Source: Syntrophomonadaceae bacterium (GTDB lineage Bacteria > Bacillota > Dethiobacteria > DTU022). Taken from it: DNA of 29,962 nucleotides. The notes beneath the pieces were generated by a model, which searched no databases, had not been told where the DNA came from, and saw nothing but the letters and a program-made list of their open reading frames with translations. The position numbers were made by a program, and so were the translations under genes. Location of the stretch: contig PWFM01000081.1 in assembly GCA_003553895.1 (NCBI GenBank), positions 1 to 29,962 of the forward strand. Reading direction: 5' to 3'. Numbering within the stretch: the stretch's first letter is position 1; each line of letters opens with the position of its first letter. Positions 1 to 6,796 of the stretch are shown piece after piece.

Positions 1-182
1 AAATATTTTTTAACCACTTCTTCAATGCCTTTCATTCACCCTGCTTTATTATTTATTTAATATTGGTCCAATAAAAACCTGGATCTTGTTCCAGAGCCCG
101 GGCTATAATTGCTTAAAATATTAAGTGCCATTTTTTTAACTAAAATTTAAGAAATATCAATTTGTAAGCAGGAAATTTCGAC

Positions 183-320
183 TTAATGTCGTAATGTTAT
201 GTTTAAAGCGGTCTGACCATCATACAGCCGACCATTAAACCACTTCATTGAATTATTCTCAATCCAGCTATTACCACCGGGGCAAGACATTCTTCTATTG
301 CGGCAGTGTATGGCTTTAAC
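183..320 (-). pseudogene. Decayed IS3-family transposase fragment (C-terminal catalytic end)
   Basis: Read on the minus strand from 320 to the stop at 185-183, 45 codons give a peptide with PGGNSWIENN followed by FNGRLYDG and ALN. IS3-family integrase-core transposases end with a block of the form PGxxWENxxxESFNGRLRDExLN. The spacing from the EN pair to FNGRL is the same here. The catalytic Glu just before the FNGRL block appears as Lys, and no longer frame continues on either side, so this would be a dead relic. It is recognised by eye from a short block only; chance similarity remains possible. Confidence 0.42.
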
Positions 321-483
321 TTAAACAGGAGCGTTCTATAAGATTAGCTGTTCAGCGTCTTCTTAAATGTGCTGACTGTATAACCTGTTTCAAACAAAAC
401 CTATTACCGACCAAGAGCCTGTGCTAATTTATATAAATATGCTTCTCGCAAGTTTCTCGGAAGTTTTTTTACAGCAGGTGCTC

Positions 484-505
484 CAATCACCAGGCCCGGT
501 GATTG
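484..505. promoter_or_regulatory. Perfect 8-bp inverted repeat upstream of the lactate genes (operator candidate)
   Basis: CAATCACC at 484-491 and GGTGATTG at 498-505 are perfect inverted repeats around a 6-base spacer. They end 47 bases before the start of the FAD dehydrogenase gene. The size and symmetry suit a dimeric regulator such as a GntR/FadR-type protein, a class often controlling lactate and glycolate genes. A small RNA hairpin is the alternative. No regulator gene is present in the window. Confidence 0.4.
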
Positions 506-552
506 AGTAAATATAAGCAGGATAAAGAAAATATTGACTAGGAGGTTATTGA

Positions 553-1995
553 ATGTCTGAAGAGCAAAAGGCTGCAGTTTACAAGCCTGTAACGCGAGCT
601 GTTGTGGATGAACTGAAAAGGATTATCGATGGACAGTATGTTTTGGTGGATGACGAAGAAAAACTGAAAGAATACTCCCATGACGAAGTGGCGGAAGAAA
701 TGTACCACGGCTTGCCGGAGGTGGTGGTTAAGCCGAATAGCACGGAAGAAATAGCGGCAATCATGAAGCTGGCCAACCGGGAAAATATTCCAGTCACCCC
801 CCAGGGCGCTAAAAGTGGTCTGTCCGGAGGCGGCGTGCCCGTGATGGGTGGCATCCTTCTATCCATGGAAAGGATGAACCGGATTTTGGAAATTGACAGG
901 ACCAACATGATGGCAATTGCTGAGCCGGGGATCATTACCAACGATTTTAGCGCAGCCGTGGAAAAAGAAGGGCTCTTTTTTGCCGGTTATCCCATGAGCC
1001 TTTTAACCTGCTATCTGGGCGGTAATGTCGCTGAAAATGCCGGCGGCGGGAAGGCTATCAAGTACGGTGTTACCAGTCGTTATATTCTTGGCTTGGAGGT
1101 TGTGCTGCCTTCAGGAGAAGTTGCCTTTTATGGAGGTAAGCGCGTAAAAGATGTCACCGGTTACAACATGGTCCAGTTGATGGTGGGATCCGAGGGGACC
1201 CTGGGTATTTTCACCAAAATTATCGTCAAGTTAATTCCATTACCCAAGGCCAAGACCGATATGATGGTTTTGTTTGAAGATCTGGAGACGGCAATTGATG
1301 TAGTTCCCAGGATCATGACCGAAGTAGGGATTACCCCAACCGGTATTGAGTTTATGGACCGGTTAACCCTGGAAACAAGCTGCAAGCACCTGGGTGAGAG
1401 CCTGGAGCAGTACAAAAATGCCGGAGCGTTTTTAATCATTGAAGTGGACGGTAATGATGAAGAGCGGGTCCTTAATGAATGCCTCGATATCGGTGAGTTT
1501 TGCACAGAGAACGGCGCTATTGATGCCTTCGTAGCCCATACTCCGTCTGATCAGGAAAAAATATGGAAACTTCGCCGAAATGCTGCCGAGGCCTTCAAGG
1601 CAATAAGTCCTCGCCAGACCCTGGAAGATATCGTGGTCCCCATGAGCGAAATTCCCAAGGTTTTGCCTGTCTTAGAAGATCTCTCCAATAAATATGATGT
1701 TTTCATTCCCTGTTACGGACATGCCGGGGACGGTAATTTGCACGCTACCGTGGTCAAAAATCCCGATCACAGTGAAGATCAGTGGCTGGAGATCTTACCG
1801 AAGGTGCTCGCCGATTTGTATTCCGAGATCCACAGGCTTGGCGGGACGATCAGCGGTGAACATGGTATCGGAAACAAGCGCAAACAGTTCTTACCCCTGG
1901 TGCTTGGCGAAACAGAAATTGAATCGATGAAAAGCATCAAAAGAGCCCTGGATCCCAACAACGTCCTTAATCCGGGTAAAATATTTGATCTTTAA
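553..1995 (+). CDS. glcD: FAD-linked lactate/glycolate dehydrogenase, GlcD/LctD type
   Basis: This is a 480-residue FAD-dependent 2-hydroxyacid dehydrogenase that probably oxidises D-lactate (or glycolate) to the 2-oxoacid. The PCMH-type FAD-binding domain spans about 55-232, with the nucleotide-binding loop PQGAKSGLSGGG (83-94) and the block GGNVAENAGGGKAIKYG (156-172). The FAD-oxidase C-terminal domain follows, with the active-site-like CYGHAGDGNLH (387-397), SGEHGIG (434-440) and the family ending DPNNVLNPGKIF. Length is normal. The ATG has AGGAGG 11 bases upstream of the start. The next gene begins 15 bases after its stop. No GlcE or GlcF iron-sulfur partner is present. In Acetobacterium woodii a related enzyme, LctD, works with EtfAB beside a permease and a racemase, so an Etf partner is possible, but none is visible here. 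Substrate and partner are inferred from the neighbours. Confidence 0.88.
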   Translation: MSEEQKAAVYKPVTRAVVDELKRIIDGQYVLVDDEEKLKEYSHDEVAEEMYHGLPEVVVKPNSTEEIAAIMKLANRENIPVTPQGAKSGLSGGGVPVMGGILLSMERMNRILEIDRTNMMAIAEPGIITNDFSAAVEKEGLFFAGYPMSLLTCYLGGNVAENAGGGKAIKYGVTSRYILGLEVVLPSGEVAFYGGKRVKDVTGYNMVQLMVGSEGTLGIFTKIIVKLIPLPKAKTDMMVLFEDLETAIDVVPRIMTEVGITPTGIEFMDRLTLETSCKHLGESLEQYKNAGAFLIIEVDGNDEERVLNECLDIGEFCTENGAIDAFVAHTPSDQEKIWKLRRNAAEAFKAISPRQTLEDIVVPMSEIPKVLPVLEDLSNKYDVFIPCYGHAGDGNLHATVVKNPDHSEDQWLEILPKVLADLYSEIHRLGGTISGEHGIGNKRKQFLPLVLGETEIESMKSIKRALDPNNVLNPGKIFDL

Positions 1996-2010
1996 GGAGG
2001 GAATGGCCAG

Positions 2011-3300
2011 ATGCAATGCAAGCTTCCCTATGGAGAAAGTGAATACATCTTAAAATATCCAGATGAAAAAGTTAAAGCTGTTTTGGAAGGCGTATCTATG
2101 CAGAGCCCTGCTTCCGAGGAGGCAGAAGTGAGGCGGGCATTAGAAAACCCAATTGATTCAGCGCCTCTTTCCCAACTGGTTAAGAAGGGAGAAAAAGTAT
2201 GCATTATTATCGGCGATGTTCCCCGCCTCTGGGTGAGGCACCACGTGCTCTTGCCGCCGATTATTGATCAATTGAACCGGGGTGGCATTGAAGACGAAGA
2301 CATCCTGATCCTGTCAGCTACTGGAGACCACCGTGAGCATGCGTCTGAAGAACATCGCAAGCTTGTAGGTGATGACCTCTACCGCCGGATTAAAGTGGTG
2401 GATCATCGGGCCCAAATAAAAGAAGACATGGTTAAACTAGGGAATACTACTTACGGAAATGAGGTATTAATTAACCGTAATGTGGTGGAAGCTGACCGGG
2501 TTATCCTCACCGGGGGAATTGTATACCATTTCCTGGCCGGTTGGGGCGGTGGCAAAAAGGCGATCATACCCGGAGTGGCCGGCTACGATACAATCATGCG
2601 CAACCACACCCTGGCTCTTCATCCCGAACCAGGCCGCGGCATTAATCCGGAGGTGCGGGCCGGCAAACTGGAGGGCAACCCCTGCAGTGATGATATGGTT
2701 CAGGGCGCCAGCCTGGTTGGACCAGATTTTCTGGTAAACAGTGTAATCAACGAGGCAGAACATAAAATAGCCCTGGCAGTAGCCGGCAACTACCTGACTG
2801 CATTTAACCGGGGTTGTCGCTATGTCGATCAACATATGGGTGTAAAAGTCAAAGACCCCGCTCCCCTGGTGATTGCTTCCTGCGGTGGCTATCCCAAGGA
2901 TATAAACTTCTACCAGACTTACAAGACCCTCTACAATGCCCACTTTGCCCTGGAAAAGGGAGGAACGCTGATCCTTGTAAGTGAGAGTCGGGAAGATATT
3001 GGCAACGATGATTTTGCCGCAATATTTACCGATTATGACAACAATGACGACCGCGAAGCTTCCCTGCGTCTGCGCTACACTATCGGCGGCTACATGGGTT
3101 ACCACTCCGCGGTTATCGCCGCAGATAACCGGGTCCTGGCTTTGACGGGCCTTGAACGGGAAAGGGTTGCTAAAATGGGGATGACTGCAGTGAATTCCCT
3201 CGATGAGGCCCTGGACATAGTTAAGGAAAGGTTTGGGGGTGATTTTCCGGATGCTTATATAATGCCTCATGGCGGCACAACCCTGCCTATCCCGGAGTAA
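2011..3300 (+). CDS. larA: LarA-family nickel-dependent lactate racemase
   Basis: This 429-residue DUF2088/LarA protein probably interconverts D- and L-lactate using the nickel-pincer nucleotide cofactor. The LarA residues known from Lactiplantibacillus can be placed: Asp69 and Arg72 in GDVPR, His107 in GDHREH, His173 in VYHFLAGWGGGKKAI with Lys183, and His199 in RNHTL. The catalytic His pair and the cofactor-linked Lys are therefore all present, which argues for an active enzyme over a degenerate paralogue. The start ATG is served by AAGGAGGG at 1994-2001, right after the preceding stop. The genes larB, larC and larE for cofactor synthesis are not in the window and would have to lie elsewhere. 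Its place between a lactate dehydrogenase and a lactate permease supports lactate as substrate; other 2-hydroxyacids are possible in this family. Confidence 0.87.
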   Translation: MQCKLPYGESEYILKYPDEKVKAVLEGVSMQSPASEEAEVRRALENPIDSAPLSQLVKKGEKVCIIIGDVPRLWVRHHVLLPPIIDQLNRGGIEDEDILILSATGDHREHASEEHRKLVGDDLYRRIKVVDHRAQIKEDMVKLGNTTYGNEVLINRNVVEADRVILTGGIVYHFLAGWGGGKKAIIPGVAGYDTIMRNHTLALHPEPGRGINPEVRAGKLEGNPCSDDMVQGASLVGPDFLVNSVINEAEHKIALAVAGNYLTAFNRGCRYVDQHMGVKVKDPAPLVIASCGGYPKDINFYQTYKTLYNAHFALEKGGTLILVSESREDIGNDDFAAIFTDYDNNDDREASLRLRYTIGGYMGYHSAVIAADNRVLALTGLERERVAKMGMTAVNSLDEALDIVKERFGGDFPDAYIMPHGGTTLPIPE

Positions 3301-3623
3301 GGTCGTTTAATGGAAAATGATCGATTGTAAAATTGTAAAGGGTGAATTCTTAACTGTGATTTAAAAAGAGTTAATACAGCAGTACTGCATTTTGGGCAAG
3401 TGATATTAAGATTAAGTGATCACGATAGTCATTGAGGCAAAGGCTGTAGGTCTACTTACATGGAAACAGGCCGCTTAGGTCCGAGCCATGGGTGGCGAAT
3501 ACAAAGGGTAACCTAAATAAATGCCTGCAGCTGATTTGTTACCATTGTCCGCGATCAGCCGTTACCGGCCCAAAATGCAGCACGGCTGAGTAAACACTTA
3601 AAAGATTAAAAGGAGGAAATAAA
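3301..3623. other. Intergenic region and leader before lctP
   Basis: These 323 bases carry no gene. They contain the palindrome GCAGTACTGC near 3380, a GGTAAC half-site at 3507-3512 with GTTACC copies at 3538-3543 and 3561-3566, and two overlapping stem-forming segments at 3530-3588. I see no clear terminator after larA and no strong promoter, so lctP may have its own weak or activator-dependent promoter or be reached by read-through. No known riboswitch class was recognised. Confidence 0.5.
3530..3588 (+). promoter_or_regulatory. Two mutually exclusive stems in the lctP leader
   Basis: GCTGAT (3530-3535) can pair with ATCAGC (3554-3559). CAGCCGT (3556-3562) can pair with ACGGCTG (3582-3588). 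The two stems share CAGC at 3556-3559, so only one can form at a time. The second ends about 20 bases before the lctP ribosome site. There is no T-run after it, so translational control or an operator role fits better than attenuation. The stems are short and may be chance. Confidence 0.25.
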
Positions 3624-5294
3624 ATGCCTATGGGATTGTTGGCATTAATAGCCGCTCTGCCTATTTTACTGGTGATTGTCCTGATGGCCGGTTTTATGTG
3701 GCCGGCAAAAAAAGCGATGCCCCTGGCCTGGGGTTTGGCCGTGTTGCTTGGTTTGTTGATCTGGCAGGTGGACATAATGAGAGTTATTGCCGCCTCGCTG
3801 GAAGGTGTCCTTTCGGCTATTGATATCCTGGTGATCGTTTTCGGAGCCATATTGCTGCTTAATACCCTGCGCAACAGCGGTGCTTTTGATGTGATTAACA
3901 AAGGTTTTGATGGGATCACCCCGGACCGCCGTATCCAGGTATTAATTATCGGCTGGATGTTTGTTTCTTTTATAGAAGGGGCAGCTGGTTTTGGCACCCC
4001 TGCAGCCCTGGCCGCTCCATTATTAATGGGTCTTGGGTTCCCACCGGTAGCCGCGGTGATGTGTGCTTTGATTTTCAATTCCACATCAGTAACTTTTGGA
4101 GCAGTAGGCACCCCGATCATCGTGGGCACTGAAGCAGCTGTTTCCGGGATGCTTCCCGAAGGAATGGCTATGCGGGAGTTTCTGGTAGAGGTGGGATACT
4201 GGTCGGCCTTGCACCATGCCATAGTAGGGACTTTTTTGCCGGTCCTGGTTGTGGCTATGCTGACAAAATTTTACGGGAAAAACAAGTCCTTTGTTGAAGG
4301 ATTAAAAGCGGCACCGTTTGCAATTTTTGCCGGCCTTTCCTTTACCGTCCCCTATTTTATGATGGGCGCTTTCGTCGGTCCTGAACTGCCCTCGGTAGTA
4401 GGGGCTTTAATTGGCCTATTTATTGTGATTACTGCCGCCAGGAAAGGTTTCCTTGTGCCCAAAGAAACCTGGGACTTCCCCCCCGAAAACGAGTGGGGCG
4501 AAGACTGGGGTGAACCTCTGAAAGTGGAAGAAAAGATAGACAGGGGCCCCGCTATGTCCATGACGATGGCCTGGACTCCTTATGTCCTGGTAGCAGTGAT
4601 TTTAATCATTACCCGCCTGGGTTTGTTCGGGCTGGATAATATCCTGCAGGCAGTGGTGATAGAATGGGAGCAAATCCTGGGACAGGAAGGCGTTGCCTGG
4701 GATATTCAACCTTTCTGGCTCCCGGGAACGGTGCCTTTTATCTTAATTGCCCTGGTAACATTTTTCCTGCACCGGATTCCCGGCGAAAAGGTAAGTCAGG
4801 CATTCGGGAAAACAGTGCAACAAATTATACCGGCAGCCATAGCGCTCTTTTTTGCCCTGGCCATGGTCAGGGTACTGGTGCAAACTGATATTAATGCAGC
4901 AGATTATCCCAGCATGCTCATGGTCCTTTCTCAATCTGCTGCTGCCGGTGTGGGTCAAGCGTGGCCGCTGGTGTCGCCCTTTGTTGGAGCCCTGGGAGCG
5001 TTTGTTTCCGGGTCAAATACTGTGGCCAACATTCTATTTGGCGGTTTTCAGTTCAGTGTGGCCGGAGGTCTGGGAATCTCTCAAACGGTTACTTCAGCAC
5101 TTCAGGCCGTCGGCGGCGCCACCGGTAATATGATTGCCGTGCACAATGTAGTTGCCGCCTGTGCTGTATGCGGCATAGTCGGCAAAGAAGGATTTGTAAT
5201 CAGACGCAACCTGCCTGCTTCCCTGCTCTATACCTTCCTGGTAGGTGTGGTAGCCCTGGTGGTTATTTATGTATTCGGGGCCGGCACGTTTTAA
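3624..5294 (+). CDS. lctP: L-lactate permease (LctP family)
   Basis: This 556-residue integral membrane protein of the Lactate_perm family carries lactate, typically with H+ or another cation, across the cytoplasmic membrane. Hydrophobic segments occur throughout, for example about 5-26, 33-50, 62-80, 106-118, 125-150, 195-214, 231-250, 254-272, 316-332, 366-382, 400-418, 445-462 and 532-552. Family blocks are EGAAGFGTPAALAAPLL (118-134), FGAVGTP (158-164), SGSNTVANILFGGFQ (462-476) and GGATGNMIAVHNVVAA (497-512). Length is usual for the family. AAGGAGG lies 8 bases upstream of the ATG. It follows a lactate dehydrogenase and a racemase, which makes lactate the likely substrate; glycolate is also carried by some members. 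Confidence 0.93.
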   Translation: MPMGLLALIAALPILLVIVLMAGFMWPAKKAMPLAWGLAVLLGLLIWQVDIMRVIAASLEGVLSAIDILVIVFGAILLLNTLRNSGAFDVINKGFDGITPDRRIQVLIIGWMFVSFIEGAAGFGTPAALAAPLLMGLGFPPVAAVMCALIFNSTSVTFGAVGTPIIVGTEAAVSGMLPEGMAMREFLVEVGYWSALHHAIVGTFLPVLVVAMLTKFYGKNKSFVEGLKAAPFAIFAGLSFTVPYFMMGAFVGPELPSVVGALIGLFIVITAARKGFLVPKETWDFPPENEWGEDWGEPLKVEEKIDRGPAMSMTMAWTPYVLVAVILIITRLGLFGLDNILQAVVIEWEQILGQEGVAWDIQPFWLPGTVPFILIALVTFFLHRIPGEKVSQAFGKTVQQIIPAAIALFFALAMVRVLVQTDINAADYPSMLMVLSQSAAAGVGQAWPLVSPFVGALGAFVSGSNTVANILFGGFQFSVAGGLGISQTVTSALQAVGGATGNMIAVHNVVAACAVCGIVGKEGFVIRRNLPASLLYTFLVGVVALVVIYVFGAGTF

Positions 5295-5317
5295 AGTAGC
5301 TTGGCCGGCTTACATAT

Positions 5318-5345
5318 AAAATAATGGGGACAAAATAATGGGGAC
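5318..5345 (+). repeat. Perfect 14-bp tandem direct repeat at the element's left end
   Basis: AAAATAATGGGGAC occurs at 5318-5331 and again at 5332-5345 with no gap. The second copy is the outer part of the left terminal inverted repeat of the adjoining element. It may be a footprint of insertion or slippage, or a second nested end. Confidence 0.8.
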
Positions 5346-5560
5346 GGTTCTAATTATTCCTAACCTGGACGAGCCAACTCCATAAGAGTTGGTTTTCAAA
5401 ATGAATCCTATTAAACCCAGTGTACATAAACGCTTCCTGGATCGCTTCAAAATGTCTTGCCAAATTAACGCAGGACTTCAGGATTAAGGGTCTAATGGAT
5501 CCAGGCATCAATTTTTGTTGCGGTTGGGATTGGAATAAACAGAACCGTCCCCAATATTTT
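5332..5560. mobile_element. MITE-like / REP-type element with 20-bp terminal inverted repeats
   Basis: The left end AAAATAATGGGGACGGTTCT (5332-5351) and the right end AGAACCGTCCCCAATATTTT (5541-5560) are inverted repeats matching at 19 of 20 positions. GGGGACGGTTC ends of this kind recur in many clostridial and deltaproteobacterial genomes, often around IS200-like (Y1, REP-associated) transposase genes. The interior of about 190 bases has no transposase frame. It carries a hairpin CCAACTC-CATAA-GAGTTGG at 5374-5392, extendable by one A-T and one G-T pair. It is probably a non-autonomous element moved in trans, or an internal deletion derivative of a full element. Confidence 0.65.
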
Positions 5561-5563
5561 AAG

Positions 5564-5592
5564 TTGCAGAATAAAAGGTGATATGCTATGAT
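5564..5592 (+). promoter_or_regulatory. Probable rpmE promoter, extended -10
   Basis: TTGCAG (5564-5569), a 17-base spacer and TATGAT (5587-5592) with TGC immediately before it form an extended -10 promoter. The expected transcript start is about 30 bases before the rpmE ATG. The -35 box matches consensus poorly (3 of 6), but the TGn motif may compensate. Confidence 0.5.
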
Positions 5593-5628
5593 TTGAATTC
5601 GAGGAAAGGATTAAGGAGGAATAAAATT

Positions 5629-5826
5629 ATGAAGCCAGATATACATCCCGAATATCATTGTGCCCGGGTGACCTGTGCCTGCGGTGAGACTTTTGAAGTC
5701 GGTTCCACCAGGGAGTCCCTGAAAGGGGAAATTTGCTCCAAGTGTCACCCATTTTTTACCGGCAAACAGAAATTTGTGGACACCGGTGGCCGGGTTGAAC
5801 GTTTTAAACGCAAGTATGGCAGGTAA
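5629..5826 (+). CDS. rpmE: 50S ribosomal protein L31 (zinc-binding form)
   Basis: The 65-residue product is a ribosomal large-subunit protein. It has the zinc-ribbon cysteines C16 and C18 (in TCACG) and C36 and C39 (in CSKCHP), marking the zinc-containing L31 paralogue. The typical FTGKQKFVDTGGRVERF segment lies at 43-59. An in-frame start 51 bases earlier would fall between promoter and ribosome site; ATG 5629 has AAGGAGGA correctly spaced and gives the normal length. It is followed within 8 bases by its own terminator, and the next genes are the usual DUF1385-prfA-prmC neighbours. Confidence 0.96.
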   Translation: MKPDIHPEYHCARVTCACGETFEVGSTRESLKGEICSKCHPFFTGKQKFVDTGGRVERFKRKYGR

Positions 5827-5833
5827 AGCTATG

Positions 5834-5866
5834 AGCAGAGCCTGGGTGCTCTGCTTTTTTCTTTTT
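5834..5866 (+). terminator. Rho-independent terminator after rpmE
   Basis: AGCAGAGC (5834-5841) and GCTCTGCT (5848-5855) form an 8-bp stem with a 6-base loop, followed by a T-rich tract to 5866. It starts 7 bases after the rpmE stop codon. Confidence 0.9.
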
Positions 5867-5887
5867 AAACAAAGAAGGGATTGTTAA

Positions 5888-6796
5888 ATGAATAATAAAG
5901 ACAAAGTTGGCGGACAGGCAGTACTGGAAGGAGTCATGATGCGCTATCGTGATCGGATGGCTATTGCCTGCCGACGGAGCGATGATACGATCAGCGTGCA
6001 TCGAGAAACATTACAGCCCCTGGCCAAAAAATTTCGCCCGCTCGGCTGGCCGGTGATCAGAGGGGCGGTAGCTTTTTTTGAAGCTCTGATCCTGGGAGTG
6101 CGGGCCCTTAATATCTCCGCAGCCGAAGCTCTTGCCGAAGAGGAAGAAGAGCTTACCGGATGGCATAGTTTATTAATGGTAGTGCTGGGTTTGGGACTCG
6201 GAATCAGCTTGTTTTTTATACTACCGACTTACCTGGTCCGCTTTTTACCCGAGTGGCCCCCGATCTGGCTAAATATTATCGAGGGTATGGTCCGCCTGAC
6301 CATTTTTATAGCCTATATTGTGATTATTACGCGCTGGGGCGATATTCAGCGTTTTTTCCAGTACCATGGGGCGGAACACAAAGTCATTTATTGCTATGAG
6401 AGCGATCGGACCCTTGATCTAAACCGGATCAGTGATTTTTCTACTCGCCACCCCCGTTGTGGGACCAGTTTTATACTTACGGTCATGGTGGTCAGTATAG
6501 TCCTCTTTTCATTTTTCGGCTGGCCGGATCTGGCTCAACGCATTGCTCTGCGGCTGGTATTACTGCCCCTGGTAGCGGGGCTCTCCTACGAGGCAATCCG
6601 GTATTCAGCCAGAAGTTCGTCGCCCCTGGTTAAGGTAATGGTGGCGCCGGGTTTGTGGCTGCAGAAGCTTACTACCCGGGAACCGGACAAAGGCCAGCTG
6701 GAGGTGGCTCTATCCGCTCTTAAGGCTGTCCTTGAAATGGAGGAAGGGCAAAAGGCCTGTGAAAGCGAGGCAGAGGTGACTGCAGATGCAAGATAA
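5888..6796 (+). CDS. DUF1385 family membrane protein (YqhQ-like)
   Basis: This 302-residue protein belongs to the DUF1385 family, whose function is not established. Family signatures are GGQAVLEGVMMR (8-19), FQYHGAEHKVIYCYE (157-171), HPRCGTSFIL (188-197), GLSYEAIRYSAR (231-242) and PGLWLQKLTTREP (254-266). Membrane segments are likely at about 95-117, 128-148, 193-211 and 220-237. The conserved His and Cys residues (His160, His164, Cys169, Cys191) suggest a metal or redox role, but this is inference. Start ATG 5888 has AAGAAGGGA about 9 bases upstream of it. The gene overlaps the start of prfA by 11 bases, a coupling common in Clostridia. Confidence 0.9.
   Translation: MNNKDKVGGQAVLEGVMMRYRDRMAIACRRSDDTISVHRETLQPLAKKFRPLGWPVIRGAVAFFEALILGVRALNISAAEALAEEEEELTGWHSLLMVVLGLGLGISLFFILPTYLVRFLPEWPPIWLNIIEGMVRLTIFIAYIVIITRWGDIQRFFQYHGAEHKVIYCYESDRTLDLNRISDFSTRHPRCGTSFILTVMVVSIVLFSFFGWPDLAQRIALRLVLLPLVAGLSYEAIRYSARSSSPLVKVMVAPGLWLQKLTTREPDKGQLEVALSALKAVLEMEEGQKACESEAEVTADAR

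Larger units (their letters stand above)
1..552. other. Intergenic region before the lactate genes
   Basis: This AT-rich stretch of 552 bases carries no intact gene. It holds a short minus-strand stretch resembling the C-terminal part of an IS3-family transposase (183-320), a 13-bp palindrome TATTGGTCCAATA at 61-73, and a perfect inverted repeat at 484-505 close to the first gene. I found no convincing -35/-10 pair for the first gene and no sigma-54 type promoter. The left edge does not visibly contain the end of another gene. Confidence 0.6.
5295..5628. other. Intergenic region with a MITE-like element and the rpmE promoter
   Basis: This 334-base gap between lctP and rpmE is mostly filled by the inverted-repeat element at 5332-5560, preceded by a tandem copy of part of its left end. 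The rpmE promoter starts 4 bases after the element. No protein gene is seen inside it. Confidence 0.7.

Noticed and set aside
2467..3270. Long open frame (267 codons) on the minus strand inside larA
   Set aside because: It lies wholly within a gene with clear catalytic motifs, has no ribosome site and no recognisable family.
3301..3623. Possible T-box or other riboswitch before lctP
   Set aside because: No T-box core sequence, no terminator stem and no known aptamer consensus was found.
3539..4222. Open frame of 227 codons on the minus strand across the lctP start
   Set aside because: It is antisense to the permease gene, low in complexity (Ile, Thr, Pro rich) and matches no family.
5578..5628. 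Earlier start for rpmE
   Set aside because: The extra codons cover the -10 region and the ribosome site and would make L31 abnormally long at its N-terminus.
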